DNA of 10,051 nucleotides from NCBI GenBank assembly GCA_030614645.1, contig JAUWTR010000022.1, forward strand, positions 1-10,051, read 5' to 3'. Shown in pieces: positions 1 to 7,202 of the stretch (position 1 is its first letter; every line of letters begins with the position of its first letter). The position numbers and the translations under genes were made by a program. This stretch comes from Candidatus Aminicenantota bacterium (GTDB taxonomy: Bacteria; Acidobacteriota; Aminicenantia; Aminicenantales; Aminicenantaceae). Under the pieces are notes generated by a model that had not been told where the DNA came from, did no database searches, and saw nothing but the letters and a program-made list of their open reading frames with translations.

Positions 1-870
1 CAAGACTTCTAGGTCTTTCCTGGGATAATCATCCGGAAGCTTTGGAAAAGGTGAAATATTAACTGCTTTAAGGGCAGCTTTCTCAAGCAAAGGCGCGGCA
101 GATGAAGTCATGATCTTTACAGAAGAAATATTTCCATTTTTCTCGATCAATACTGATATCCTGACACGTCCGGCAAATATTTTTTTTTGCCGGGGGGAAA
201 TAAACCAGTTCTTCTGGATTTCCGACAATACCTGTACAGCCCAGGAAGATAAGTCATAACTCCATCCCTGTACAGATATGTTGCCCTGTTGAACTTCCCC
301 TTTGCCCCTTTTTACAACCGGCAGATAAGCTGTCGATGAGGCATAACCGGCCCTGGCTGAATAAAGGTATTTTGAAATATCAATATTCTTTAAGGCCTTA
401 TCCTCCCTCTTGATGGGAAAAATTTGTTTCTTGACTCCTATTGACAAATCAAGCTTATATTCTTGAGGTAAATCCAGTTTTTCAAACTCAGGCAACTGTA
501 ATTTAAACTGGGGAAGAAATTCAAGGGAAAATGACGATTCATCTGAGGAACCGGTATAGACCTTAGAATCACTCCCTGGACTTTTAAGGTCAGTGCTGCT
601 GCTGGATGACATCTTTTCCTTAGCCTGCACCGGCTCATTTAAAAGATCACTTGACACCAGCCGATCTATATGTGCTTCAGGAATAAATATTTTTTCTGAT
701 GAAACAATGATAACATCCGCTACTTTCCGGTAATAAATATTAACTCTCAGGGGCAAAATAAAAATAAAACATAGCAGAATAAATATCGCGTGGACTAAAA
801 CAGAAAGAAGAAAACAGAATACCCTTCTTTTCAATTCAGAATCGTGACCTGCATTCTTAAATTCAAGCAT
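1..870 (-). CDS. TonB-family energy transducer, 3' end outside window
   Basis: This frame runs without a stop from the ATG at 868-870 to the window edge (290 codons); the missing part is probably only the last few residues and the stop. The protein has a short basic cytoplasmic N-terminus and one hydrophobic anchor at about residues 17-41. A low-complexity periplasmic linker follows, with a serine run near 88-92. The C-terminal domain at about 205-290 has the TonB_C pattern: W210, NW at 221-222, GRVRISVLIEKNG at 234-246, V251, the paired serines 256-257, AAL at 265-267, and FPKLP at 275-279. TonB proteins sit in the inner membrane with ExbB/ExbD and pass proton-motive energy to outer-membrane receptors. 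The linker is not proline-rich as in E. coli TonB, so it could also be a TonB-like domain protein with another partner. The start is the only in-frame ATG before the upstream stop near 946; its ribosome site is weak. Confidence 0.85.
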   Translation of the reverse strand, partial: MLEFKNAGHDSELKRRVFCFLLSVLVHAIFILLCFIFILPLRVNIYYRKVADVIIVSSEKIFIPEAHIDRLVSSDLLNEPVQAKEKMSSSSSTDLKSPGSDSKVYTGSSDESSFSLEFLPQFKLQLPEFEKLDLPQEYKLDLSIGVKKQIFPIKREDKALKNIDISKYLYSARAGYASSTAYLPVVKRGKGEVQQGNISVQGWSYDLSSWAVQVLSEIQKNWFISPRQKKIFAGRVRISVLIEKNGNISSVKIMTSSAAPLLEKAALKAVNISPFPKLPDDYPRKDLEVL

Positions 871-883
871 ATGATCTCTGAAT

Positions 884-892
884 ATTATAACA
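884..892 (-). promoter_or_regulatory. Candidate extended -10 promoter for the TonB-family gene
   Basis: Read on the minus strand, this is TGTTATAAT, an exact extended -10 (TGnTATAAT). No good -35 lies 16-18 bp upstream, which extended -10 promoters tolerate. The -10 ends only 13 bp before the ATG, so a transcript from it would have a leader of about 7 nt. Start-site mapping would settle it. Confidence 0.4.
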
Positions 893-923
893 GATATGGA
901 AAATATATTTTTATAGGATATTT

Positions 924-952
924 TTGACTTTGGCTTCTCTCTATGCTATTTT
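924..952 (+). promoter_or_regulatory. Candidate sigma-70 promoter for the GT9 gene
   Basis: TTGACT (924-929) is followed after 17 bp by TATTTT (947-952). The predicted start site near 959 leaves almost no leader before the ATG at 964. No Shine-Dalgarno sequence is visible there, so the message may be nearly leaderless. The match is moderate and untested. Confidence 0.35.
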
Positions 953-963
953 TTTTCTAACTC

Positions 964-2238
964 ATGATTTCGCTCGAACACGCAATAAGATTAATATTAA
1001 ATATTTCCCCTAAACTTGTAGACGTATCAATAAAAAAAACAGCCAGAAGTAAAAATATTCATTCTTTTCTCCAGACAGTAGAGAGAAGGCGCCTTAATAA
1101 AATTAACAAACTTGAAAATGTACTTGTAATTCCAGATATTAATATCGGGGATGCAATCATATTGCAGTCTTTTTTATCAAACTTAAAAAAATATTTTCCC
1201 GCTATAAAAATCAACTATGCTTACCAAGCCAAGTCTTTTCCTTTGATAAAAGCTAACCCTGAAATAGAAAACCATTATCCGATTTTTAAAAGCATAGGCT
1301 TTCCATCCGAGGAAGACTTAGAAAACCTGAAAAATATAATAAAAAGTAACGATTATGACCTGATCTTTAATTTTTGCCCCTATTTTTCCAGAAATATTTT
1401 TCGATCGGCTAAGGCTCCGGTGATCTATCCGATTAGATTGATTGCAGAGATCATAAGAGCCTATTCCTCAAATAATCAAAAGGCTCAGATCACATTTCGG
1501 CTTAACAAATTCTCTGCAGGTCTGTTAAAAAAGATAGATTCAGATAAGGAACTGGAAAACAGATCCGAAAAGGACCTGTCAAAAGGGCAGCTTATTCTAA
1601 CCGAACAGGTCTATCTTAAAACCATAAAAGCCATGGATAAATTAGGTATTGACTCTGATAAGACAAACATCTTATATAACCCAGATTCCTCTTCCAGCTA
1701 CACTATAGTACCTCATTCTATTCAAGTCAGGTTATTAAAAGGTATTCTATCAATTAATAAACTCGATAATTTACTTATGAACTGCGGTTTCATCTTTAAA
1801 GGAATTGAAAAAAAGCTTCTCGCTGAAATCCCATCCCATTTAAGAAAAAAAATAACCATAATCCCAAGTGATACTGACATTGACATATATACTGGTCTCA
1901 TCGACAATGTGCGTATATTAATAAGCGGGGATACAGCCCCGATACATATTGCAGCTGCAAAAAAATATATATTAGATTCAAATAATAGTTTTAATAATTC
2001 TACTGCAATAATCAGTATATTCGGCGCTACTAGTGCAAAAATCTATGGATATGATTCATATTTGCCTGACTATGCTGCTTCAGCTCAGAGTGCTCCATCA
2101 AAGATATTCGAGGGGGCTCCTCCATGTAAAAACCTCACCTGCATTAATAAAATATTCAAAAGATGCCCAAAAGTAAGGTGTTTTGAAGGTGTGGACCCAG
2201 ATGAGATTGTTGACTATGTCCGGGATTACTTAACTTGA
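964..2238 (+). CDS. Glycosyltransferase family 9 (heptosyltransferase-like)
   Basis: This 424-residue protein has the two-lobed plan of ADP-heptose:LPS heptosyltransferases. The N-terminal lobe starts with VLVIPDINIGDAI (53-65), the family's 'R-x-x-x-GD' strand-loop-helix, then a long helix and KINYAYQAKSFPLIKANPEIE (82-102), which fits the GT9 'NPYID' segment. The nucleotide-sugar lobe carries ILISGDTAPIHIAAA (318-332), equivalent to the GT9 'SNDSGPMHLA' motif, and SIFGAT (351-356). The C-terminus has four cysteines at 388, 393, 401 and 406, then the terminal helix DPDEIVDYV, as in many family members. GT9 enzymes add heptose or a related sugar to lipopolysaccharide core at the inner face of the cytoplasmic membrane; the actual sugar cannot be read from sequence. 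An extra N-terminal stretch of about 50 residues precedes the first strand. A stop at 958-960 makes ATG 964 the earliest start. The 3' end overlaps the convergent gene by 9 bp. Confidence 0.85.
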   Translation: MISLEHAIRLILNISPKLVDVSIKKTARSKNIHSFLQTVERRRLNKINKLENVLVIPDINIGDAIILQSFLSNLKKYFPAIKINYAYQAKSFPLIKANPEIENHYPIFKSIGFPSEEDLENLKNIIKSNDYDLIFNFCPYFSRNIFRSAKAPVIYPIRLIAEIIRAYSSNNQKAQITFRLNKFSAGLLKKIDSDKELENRSEKDLSKGQLILTEQVYLKTIKAMDKLGIDSDKTNILYNPDSSSSYTIVPHSIQVRLLKGILSINKLDNLLMNCGFIFKGIEKKLLAEIPSHLRKKITIIPSDTDIDIYTGLIDNVRILISGDTAPIHIAAAKKYILDSNNSFNNSTAIISIFGATSAKIYGYDSYLPDYAASAQSAPSKIFEGAPPCKNLTCINKIFKRCPKVRCFEGVDPDEIVDYVRDYLT

Positions 2239-2877
2239 CCTTCTATCCCTTGCCTTTTTTATAATATCGGTTAAATAGAACAATATCGGAACCATCACAA
2301 GAAAAAGAGTGAGGAAAATCGTTTTATCCTTTCCAAAACGCTCGACAAAATCATAAAGCTCATCAAACCATAGGGTCCATGAGATTATTCCGACCCACAT
2401 GGAAGGGAGGATGATAAACAACGTTTCCCTGGCGTTATATCCTTCCAGATGGGCAATATAAGAGCCAATAACTGCCCCAGTCCAGGGTAAAGGTATCCAC
2501 ACAAAAAAAGAAATTCCAAACCAGTTCCATTTTTTTAAAAATTTCTTTTTCTTTTCTGCCTTCTTCTTCAAAGATTCAATCTGCCCCTTAAAGATCTTAA
2601 ATCTTTTCATCCGCTCAGAAAAAAGCACAACCAAAGAATACATCAATAAAAGATAAGTGGTATTATAAAAGAGTATTATCAAAATCAGGAGATAAGCAGA
2701 GAGGCCGTTTTCCAATCCTACTGCAATAAATGCCAGCCTTCCCCCCAGGTGATTTGCTCCCACCATAGATGATATAATCGCAGCAAAAGAGGAATTCGCA
2801 AAAACAAAAAAAACAAAAAACGCAAGTTCTATCACAAGCAAAACAACACCGACTGCAAGTGTCGCGCTTTTCTTCAT
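2230..2877 (-). CDS. COG2426 / Sm_multidrug_ex-type small membrane protein
   Basis: This 215-residue polytopic membrane protein has hydrophobic segments at about 5-27, 48-54, 61-85, 121-142, 152-170 and 186-203. A strongly basic cytoplasmic loop (about 89-117, many Lys) separates the halves. The segment WIPLPWTGAVIGSYIAHLEG (127-146) is the family signature; its proline-glycine re-entrant look is shared by COG2426 proteins. The family is annotated as 'small multidrug export', but I know of no solid functional proof, so transport of drugs should not be assumed. The ATG lies 1 bp after the stop of the upstream sulfatase-like gene, implying translational coupling; no clear separate Shine-Dalgarno is seen. 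The stop lies inside the tail of the convergent GT9 gene. The neighbours suggest an envelope role, but this is inference. Confidence 0.75.
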   Translation of the reverse strand: MKKSATLAVGVVLLVIELAFFVFFVFANSSFAAIISSMVGANHLGGRLAFIAVGLENGLSAYLLILIILFYNTTYLLLMYSLVVLFSERMKRFKIFKGQIESLKKKAEKKKKFLKKWNWFGISFFVWIPLPWTGAVIGSYIAHLEGYNARETLFIILPSMWVGIISWTLWFDELYDFVERFGKDKTIFLTLFLVMVPILFYLTDIIKKARDRRSS

Positions 2878-2878
2878 A

Positions 2879-4357
2879 TCAATCCATATATCCCAGGCCC
2901 CGAAGCTTCTTGCGGATCTTCTTTTCTTCCTTGAAATTTATATTATCCTCGGAAATATCTCCTCTCCTGTATCCCTGCTTCATCTTGCTATTTCTTTTTT
3001 TATCTAATTTTTTCATGAAACCGTCGAGTCTCTGTCTCATTTCAGCAGCTTTTTCTTTATTTTCGTCTGCAATGTTGTTTTTTTCACCAGGATCTTTTTC
3101 CAGTTCATACAACTCCTCAACTCCGGCATGGACTTTTTGACAATAATTACACATCCCCACGCCATCCGGAGCATAAATATATTTAAAATTGCTTGTCCTC
3201 AATCCGACCTTTCTTTGGACATAAGACTCCTCAGTAAAAACAAAATCCCTGATTTCATCTTTCTCTCCTTTAACCAATGGAAATAGGCTTAAACCATCAA
3301 AAGCAAAATTTTTATAATCAATATTTAACATCTCGCAGATAGTCGGCGCTAAATCAATATGCTGGACAAGCCCTGGCACCTCCTTTGCCTGGGAAAAAGT
3401 TTTAGAACAAAACAAAATCAGGGGGACATGAGTCGTCACCTCATAGAGACCGTGGTGGTCAAAAAATATATCATGTTCAGTCAAGCTTTCACCATGGTCA
3501 GAGGTGATAATCACCAAAGTATCATCCAGAAGTCCTTCTTTTTTTAAAATATCGAATAACCTTCCCATCTGCTGATCAACATAACTTACAGCACCACAGT
3601 ATTTAGATTCTAAAATATCCTTTTGAGAAACACGTTGCTTTTTCTTTTTATAATATTTCCTGGGACAATTATAAGGAGTATGTGTATCCCAGTAATGGAG
3701 AAAAAGAAAAAAAATTTCATTTTTCGCTTTATGAATCATATCTTCAGCCAACCCGGTAACATATCCCGCATCCTGAACTCTTGCCAGTTCAAAGGTAAAA
3801 CGAAATGTCCGCAGCACATCTCTAAAACCCTTCCACTTTGAACGTACTGAAGATTCCCTTTTTTTTGAATAAATTTTAAGCAGGCTAAAATTAGCAAGTA
3901 TATATTTTAAATGGACATATGGTAGGGTGAAAAAATAATAAAAAAACTTTCTAAAAAAATTACCTCCGGGCTTATAGCCATAATAATCAAATCCCCTATT
4001 GAACCATCTATCCATCCAGTCAATGGCAAAAGTTTTATAACCATTTTGCTTCAGAATCTGGGAAAGCAATTTTATATCCAGATTTTTATATGTATTAATA
4101 TCCTCCAGTTTGATTTTGTCCCCATGATGAATGATCCCATGGGTTCTGGGATATCTTCCAGAAAGAATAGAGGTCAGACTTTGATCGGTTGTATTCCAAC
4201 AAGAGTAAACATTTTTAAACAGGATACTTTTTTCTGCAATTTTATCAATATTAGGGCTTGCCCCTGGATCTCCTCCATAGCAACCTAAATTTCTGGCCCG
4301 TAAGGCATCAATTACAATTAGGATGACATTAGGCTTGCCCAGTTTTTTACCCTGCAT
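2879..4357 (-). CDS. Sulfatase-superfamily (alkaline phosphatase fold) enzyme with Thr nucleophile
   Basis: This 492-residue enzyme has no signal peptide. The N-terminus NVILIVIDALRARNLGCYG (10-28) is the sulfatase-family opening with metal ligand D17. The active-site segment TDQSLTSILSGRYPRTHG (57-74) aligns with the family motif C/S-x-P-x-R-...-TG-x-YP-x-HG, but the nucleophile position is Thr57, Pro is Gln59 and Arg is Leu61. Other family landmarks are present: H221/H226 in HYWDTHTPY, the metal-binding SDHGE (286-290), HHG at 301-303, ELYELEKDPGEKNN (415-428), and the terminal LRGLGY (485-490). A true type I sulfatase needs Cys or Ser for formylglycine, so this is more likely a phosphotransferase, phosphodiesterase or phosphonate/phosphate-ester hydrolase of the same fold. 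A small CxxC plus His cluster (C403, C406, H410) lies near the C-terminus. A Shine-Dalgarno AGGAG (4366-4370) sits 8 nt before the ATG, 15 bp after the rpoD stop, so it is probably in the rpoD transcript. The substrate is unknown. Confidence 0.85.
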   Translation of the reverse strand: MQGKKLGKPNVILIVIDALRARNLGCYGGDPGASPNIDKIAEKSILFKNVYSCWNTTDQSLTSILSGRYPRTHGIIHHGDKIKLEDINTYKNLDIKLLSQILKQNGYKTFAIDWMDRWFNRGFDYYGYKPGGNFFRKFFYYFFTLPYVHLKYILANFSLLKIYSKKRESSVRSKWKGFRDVLRTFRFTFELARVQDAGYVTGLAEDMIHKAKNEIFFLFLHYWDTHTPYNCPRKYYKKKKQRVSQKDILESKYCGAVSYVDQQMGRLFDILKKEGLLDDTLVIITSDHGESLTEHDIFFDHHGLYEVTTHVPLILFCSKTFSQAKEVPGLVQHIDLAPTICEMLNIDYKNFAFDGLSLFPLVKGEKDEIRDFVFTEESYVQRKVGLRTSNFKYIYAPDGVGMCNYCQKVHAGVEELYELEKDPGEKNNIADENKEKAAEMRQRLDGFMKKLDKKRNSKMKQGYRRGDISEDNINFKEEKKIRKKLRGLGYMD

Positions 4358-4372
4358 CTTCCTGGCTCCTGC

Positions 4373-6022
4373 TCAACTCTTATCAATAAATGATATAAGC
4401 TTCTGTCTGCGGCTGGGACGTCTTAGTTTTCGCATAGCTTTAGCTTCGATCTGCCTTATCCTCTCTCGTGTAACCTTAAACTGCTGCCCTACTTCTTCCA
4501 GTGTATGTTCATTGCCGTCACCTAACCCGAATCTCATTTTTAAAACTTTAGCTTCTCGCTCAGAAAGGCCTTTTAATGCTTCTTCAATATTTTCCCTTAG
4601 ATTTATATTGACAACAGTATCCGAAGGAGAAGGAATATTTTTATCTTCAATAAAATCTCCTAACTGACTGTCCTCCTCTTCTCCAATAGGAGTCTCGAGG
4701 GAAATGGGCTGACGCGAGATTTTAATGATTTTTCTGACTTTATACACCGGGAGGCCCATCTTGCTTGATATTTCTATATGGGTCGGCTCCCTGCCTTTCT
4801 CCTGAACAAGAGCCCGGCAGACCCGGTTCAGTTTATTTATGGTTTCTATCATATGCACTGGAATCCTAATCGTTCTTGCTTGGTCAGCAACAGCTCTTGT
4901 TATAGCCTGCCTTATCCACCAGGTCGCATAGGTAGAGAATTTATACCCTCTTCTATATTCAAATTTATCTACCGCTTTCATCAAACCTGTATTTCCTTCC
5001 TGGATCAAATCAAGAAAGGGAAGTCCCCGGTTAGTATGTTTTTTGGCAATCGAGACTACAAGTCTAAGATTTGCTTCAACAAGCTCTTTCTTTGCCTGAT
5101 TGCCGATCTTCTTCTCTGTAATAATAATTCGAAATATTGTTGTAAGCCCTTGAAAATCAACTCCGACCTCTTTTTTATGCTTTCTTATCTGTTTGTTTTT
5201 TCGTCTGATTTTCAGCCTTATTTCTCTTTTTGTCTTTTCCTTGCGGGCGCGCTTAAGTGATAACTTCAGTTCATCTTTTTCATCTTCAAGCTCCTCCATA
5301 ATCATTCTTCTTCTACTTAAAGCTTTAATGATTTCTTCTGCAAACTCCGGGCGGATGTTCAGGCTATCTAAAAGATACCCGATCTTTACAACCAGACGTC
5401 CCCGACGAAATCTATTCTTTCGATTTGCTGGAATATCCTCCAGCTGGGAATTCAGTTCTTCTGTCTTTTTTATCTTTTTTAAAATCCGTTTTCTGATCCT
5501 CTCCTGTTCTTTCTCCGTAACATCGCTTTCTTTAATATCAAAATAGTTGTCTAGCTTTACATTTCCTTCCTTTAGTCTTTCTGCCAAATAGAATAATTCA
5601 TTAACAATCAGTTTTGTTTTTGCTAGGGTTTTAAAAGTATTTTTATTGCTTTTTTCTATCTGTTTGGCAATGGTGATTTCCCCCTCTCGTGTAAGAAGCG
5701 GGATGCTTCCCATTTCCCTCATATAGAGCTTTAATGGGTCTGATGTGCGTTCCAGTCCCTCAACCGGTAGAGTAGCGTCCTTCTTCCTTTTTGCGACAGC
5801 CTTGCTTTTCGTATGATAAATATTTATTCCATATTCTGGCAGGGAATCAACAAATTTATTACATTTTTCTATTGATCCGATACTTTCTTTAAAAACTCCA
5901 ACAATATCATCCAGGAAAAGATATCCCTGCCTTTTTCCCTTAGTAATAAGCTTACGAACCTCTTCTTTTTCATTTTGCTGAGGTTTTTGACTTTTTCTAT
6001 TTCTTATTGTTTTGCTCATCAT
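4373..6022 (-). CDS. rpoD: Primary RNA polymerase sigma factor (sigma-70, RpoD)
   Basis: This 549-residue protein directs core RNA polymerase to housekeeping promoters. A region 1.1-like N-terminus (about 20-80) is followed by region 1.2, [20 protein letters not shown] (94-113), which is diagnostic of group 1 sigma factors. A variable section (about 126-310) is rich in Lys/Glu and likely coiled-coil at 240-285; it is shorter than E. coli's insertion. Region 2 (312-392) holds [27 protein letters not shown], the -10 reading helix with [10 protein letters not shown], and RTIRIPVHM. Region 3 covers about 393-470. Region 4 (478-540) ends with the helix-turn-helix [20 protein letters not shown] that reads the -35. 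All core motifs are intact. ATG 6020-6022 is the first start after an in-frame stop, and the next codon is also ATG; no strong Shine-Dalgarno precedes it. The usual upstream partner dnaG is absent: a TRAP binding-protein gene lies there instead. It probably leads an operon with the sulfatase-like and COG2426 genes. Confidence 0.95.
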   Translation of the reverse strand: MMSKTIRNRKSQKPQQNEKEEVRKLITKGKRQGYLFLDDIVGVFKESIGSIEKCNKFVDSLPEYGINIYHTKSKAVAKRKKDATLPVEGLERTSDPLKLYMREMGSIPLLTREGEITIAKQIEKSNKNTFKTLAKTKLIVNELFYLAERLKEGNVKLDNYFDIKESDVTEKEQERIRKRILKKIKKTEELNSQLEDIPANRKNRFRRGRLVVKIGYLLDSLNIRPEFAEEIIKALSRRRMIMEELEDEKDELKLSLKRARKEKTKREIRLKIRRKNKQIRKHKKEVGVDFQGLTTIFRIIITEKKIGNQAKKELVEANLRLVVSIAKKHTNRGLPFLDLIQEGNTGLMKAVDKFEYRRGYKFSTYATWWIRQAITRAVADQARTIRIPVHMIETINKLNRVCRALVQEKGREPTHIEISSKMGLPVYKVRKIIKISRQPISLETPIGEEEDSQLGDFIEDKNIPSPSDTVVNINLRENIEEALKGLSEREAKVLKMRFGLGDGNEHTLEEVGQQFKVTRERIRQIEAKAMRKLRRPSRRQKLISFIDKS

Positions 6023-6057
6023 TCGGACATATTCATCAAGTTGGCAACAAATTCTAC

Positions 6058-6087
6058 TTTATAATTCCTCAGGGGAATTTATGGAAA
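6058..6087 (-). promoter_or_regulatory. Candidate rpoD promoter containing a palindrome
   Basis: On the minus strand, TTTCCA (6082-6087) and TATAAA (6058-6063) lie 18 bp apart, 35 bp before the rpoD ATG. Each matches four or five of six consensus bases. An imperfect palindrome at 6061-6082 (AATTCC, 5-nt loop, GGAATT, with AT/AT flanks and one bulged base) fills the spacer and touches the -10, where a repressor could act. No T-run follows it on either strand, so it is not a terminator. This is a visual match only. Confidence 0.3.
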
Positions 6088-6106
6088 ATCAAAAGAATTA
6101 AAACTT

Positions 6107-6134
6107 CATTACTTATTTATTTTTACATATTTCT
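6107..6134. repeat. Weak degenerate 7-bp-period tract after dctP
   Basis: The plus strand can be cut into four heptads, CATTACT, TATTTAT, TTTTACA and TATTTCT, resembling the clearer heptad tracts at 7166-7193 and 9004-9038. The match is loose and could be chance in an AT-rich spacer. A run of seven T on the minus strand just after the dctP stop (about 6133-6139) has only a weak AT stem before it, so no confident terminator is called here. Confidence 0.25.
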
Positions 6135-6143
6135 CTAAAAAAA

Positions 6144-7151
6144 TCAATTTTCAGGAGATCTTAAGCTCCCCTGTTTATAGTCAAAATGAATTATCTGCTC
6201 AATAAGGTCCAGTCCTCCCACTCTGTCCGCCCAATTTTCATATACCTTAATAGAAGCTTCTGAAAATTCCTTCCGGTCTGGATAAGTAATACTCACGCCG
6301 GCATCTTTTAATTTTTCCAGCACAAGCTGGTCATTTTCCTGATACCAGCGGCGTTCTTTGTCAATTATCACTGCAGCCGCATCATCGATTATGAGCTTAT
6401 ATTCCTGAGGTAGCCGTTCATAAAAATAACGGCTCATAGTGACATATTCTATCAAATGGATCCAACCTACCATAGTCCAATAAGGCGCAGGTTCATAGAA
6501 TTTCTTGGAATAATAATTGGTATTAGCCGCTTCCGCCCCATCAATAACATGCTGTTCAAGTGCAGTATATAATTCCCCATAAGCCATAGGCAAAGGATTG
6601 GCACCAAAAGCTTTGAACGCATCTAGATGAAGCGGATTCTCCATAGTCCTTATCTTCAAACCTTTAAGGTCATTTATGGAATCTATCGATTTATCCACAG
6701 TCATTATATGCCGAACTCCAGCATCAAAAAATCCCAGCAGATGGAATCCGCGTCGTGCGAAGGCTGGGCGCAGATCCTTTCCAATTTCAGAATCCAGGAC
6801 CGCATAAAAGTGTTTTCTATTCTCAAAGAGAAAAGGCAGTTCAAAGATGTTCACTTCTTTAACAAAACTTGCCATTACACTGGCAACATTACTCATTTGA
6901 ATAGTACCAAGTTGAATTCCCTCCACTACATCCCGCTGGTTTCCCAGCTGATTGTTAGGATAGATCTCTACTACAAGCTTTCCGGCTGACTTTTCTTCAA
7001 CAAGTTTTTTAAACAGTTTTAGAGCTCTTACCTGAGGCTCTCCCGGACTCTGACTAAGACTGGCCTTTATTACTAAGTGCCTTTCTCCGCTCCGGCAGAC
7101 AATCCCCAAAATAATGATTCCAAAGATAATTACGATCTTTAATTTACGCAT
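6144..7151 (-). CDS. dctP: TRAP transporter periplasmic solute-binding protein (DctP family)
   Basis: This 335-residue protein is the extracytoplasmic binding component of a tripartite ATP-independent periplasmic (TRAP) transporter; it delivers a solute, often an organic acid, to the DctQ/DctM membrane unit. Residues 1-19 form a basic-hydrophobic signal sequence (MRKLK, then a long I/V/L stretch). The mature part shows DctP features: KLFKKLVEEKSAGKLVVEIY (45-64), QLGNQRDVVEGIQLGTIQM (68-86), IFELPFLFEN (102-111), GLKIRTMENP (164-173) with R168 at the position of the conserved carboxylate-binding arginine, and YTALEQHVIDGAEAANTNY (195-213). Length is normal for the family (about 320-340). The start is set by AAAGG (7158-7162) with 6-nt spacing to the ATG. 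It is the last gene of the dctQ-dctM-dctP run, 51 bp after dctM. The ligand cannot be named from sequence. Confidence 0.93.
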   Translation of the reverse strand: MRKLKIVIIFGIIILGIVCRSGERHLVIKASLSQSPGEPQVRALKLFKKLVEEKSAGKLVVEIYPNNQLGNQRDVVEGIQLGTIQMSNVASVMASFVKEVNIFELPFLFENRKHFYAVLDSEIGKDLRPAFARRGFHLLGFFDAGVRHIMTVDKSIDSINDLKGLKIRTMENPLHLDAFKAFGANPLPMAYGELYTALEQHVIDGAEAANTNYYSKKFYEPAPYWTMVGWIHLIEYVTMSRYFYERLPQEYKLIIDDAAAVIIDKERRWYQENDQLVLEKLKDAGVSITYPDRKEFSEASIKVYENWADRVGGLDLIEQIIHFDYKQGSLRSPEN

Positions 7152-7199
7152 TTTCCGCCTTTATCCATTTGCCATTTTCTATTTACTATTTTCCGCCTT
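7150..7199 (-). repeat. Duplicated ribosome-binding segment and heptads between dctM and dctP
   Basis: The 12-base message segment AAGGCGGAAAAT occurs twice, at 7150-7161 and 7188-7199. The first copy is the real dctP initiation region, overlapping its ATG. The second lies just after the dctM stop and reads AATAG where the real one reads AATGC, so it looks like a ribosome site without a start. Between them the plus strand falls into heptads CATTTGC, CATTTTC, TATTTAC and TATTTTC (7166-7193). Confidence 0.6.
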
Positions 7200-7202
7200 C
7201 TA

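Noticed and set aside
438..638. 66-codon minus-strand open frame
   Set aside because: It lies in another frame inside the TonB-family gene, whose 290-codon frame has clear domain evidence.
4778..5546. Two long plus-strand open frames opposite rpoD
   Set aside because: They are antisense to strongly conserved rpoD regions, with Ser/Phe-rich low-complexity translations and no recognisable domain.
7092..7151. Lipobox in the DctP signal sequence
   Set aside because: Cys19 is preceded by G-I-V; the residue before the cysteine should be Gly, Ala or Ser, so lipoprotein processing is not supported.
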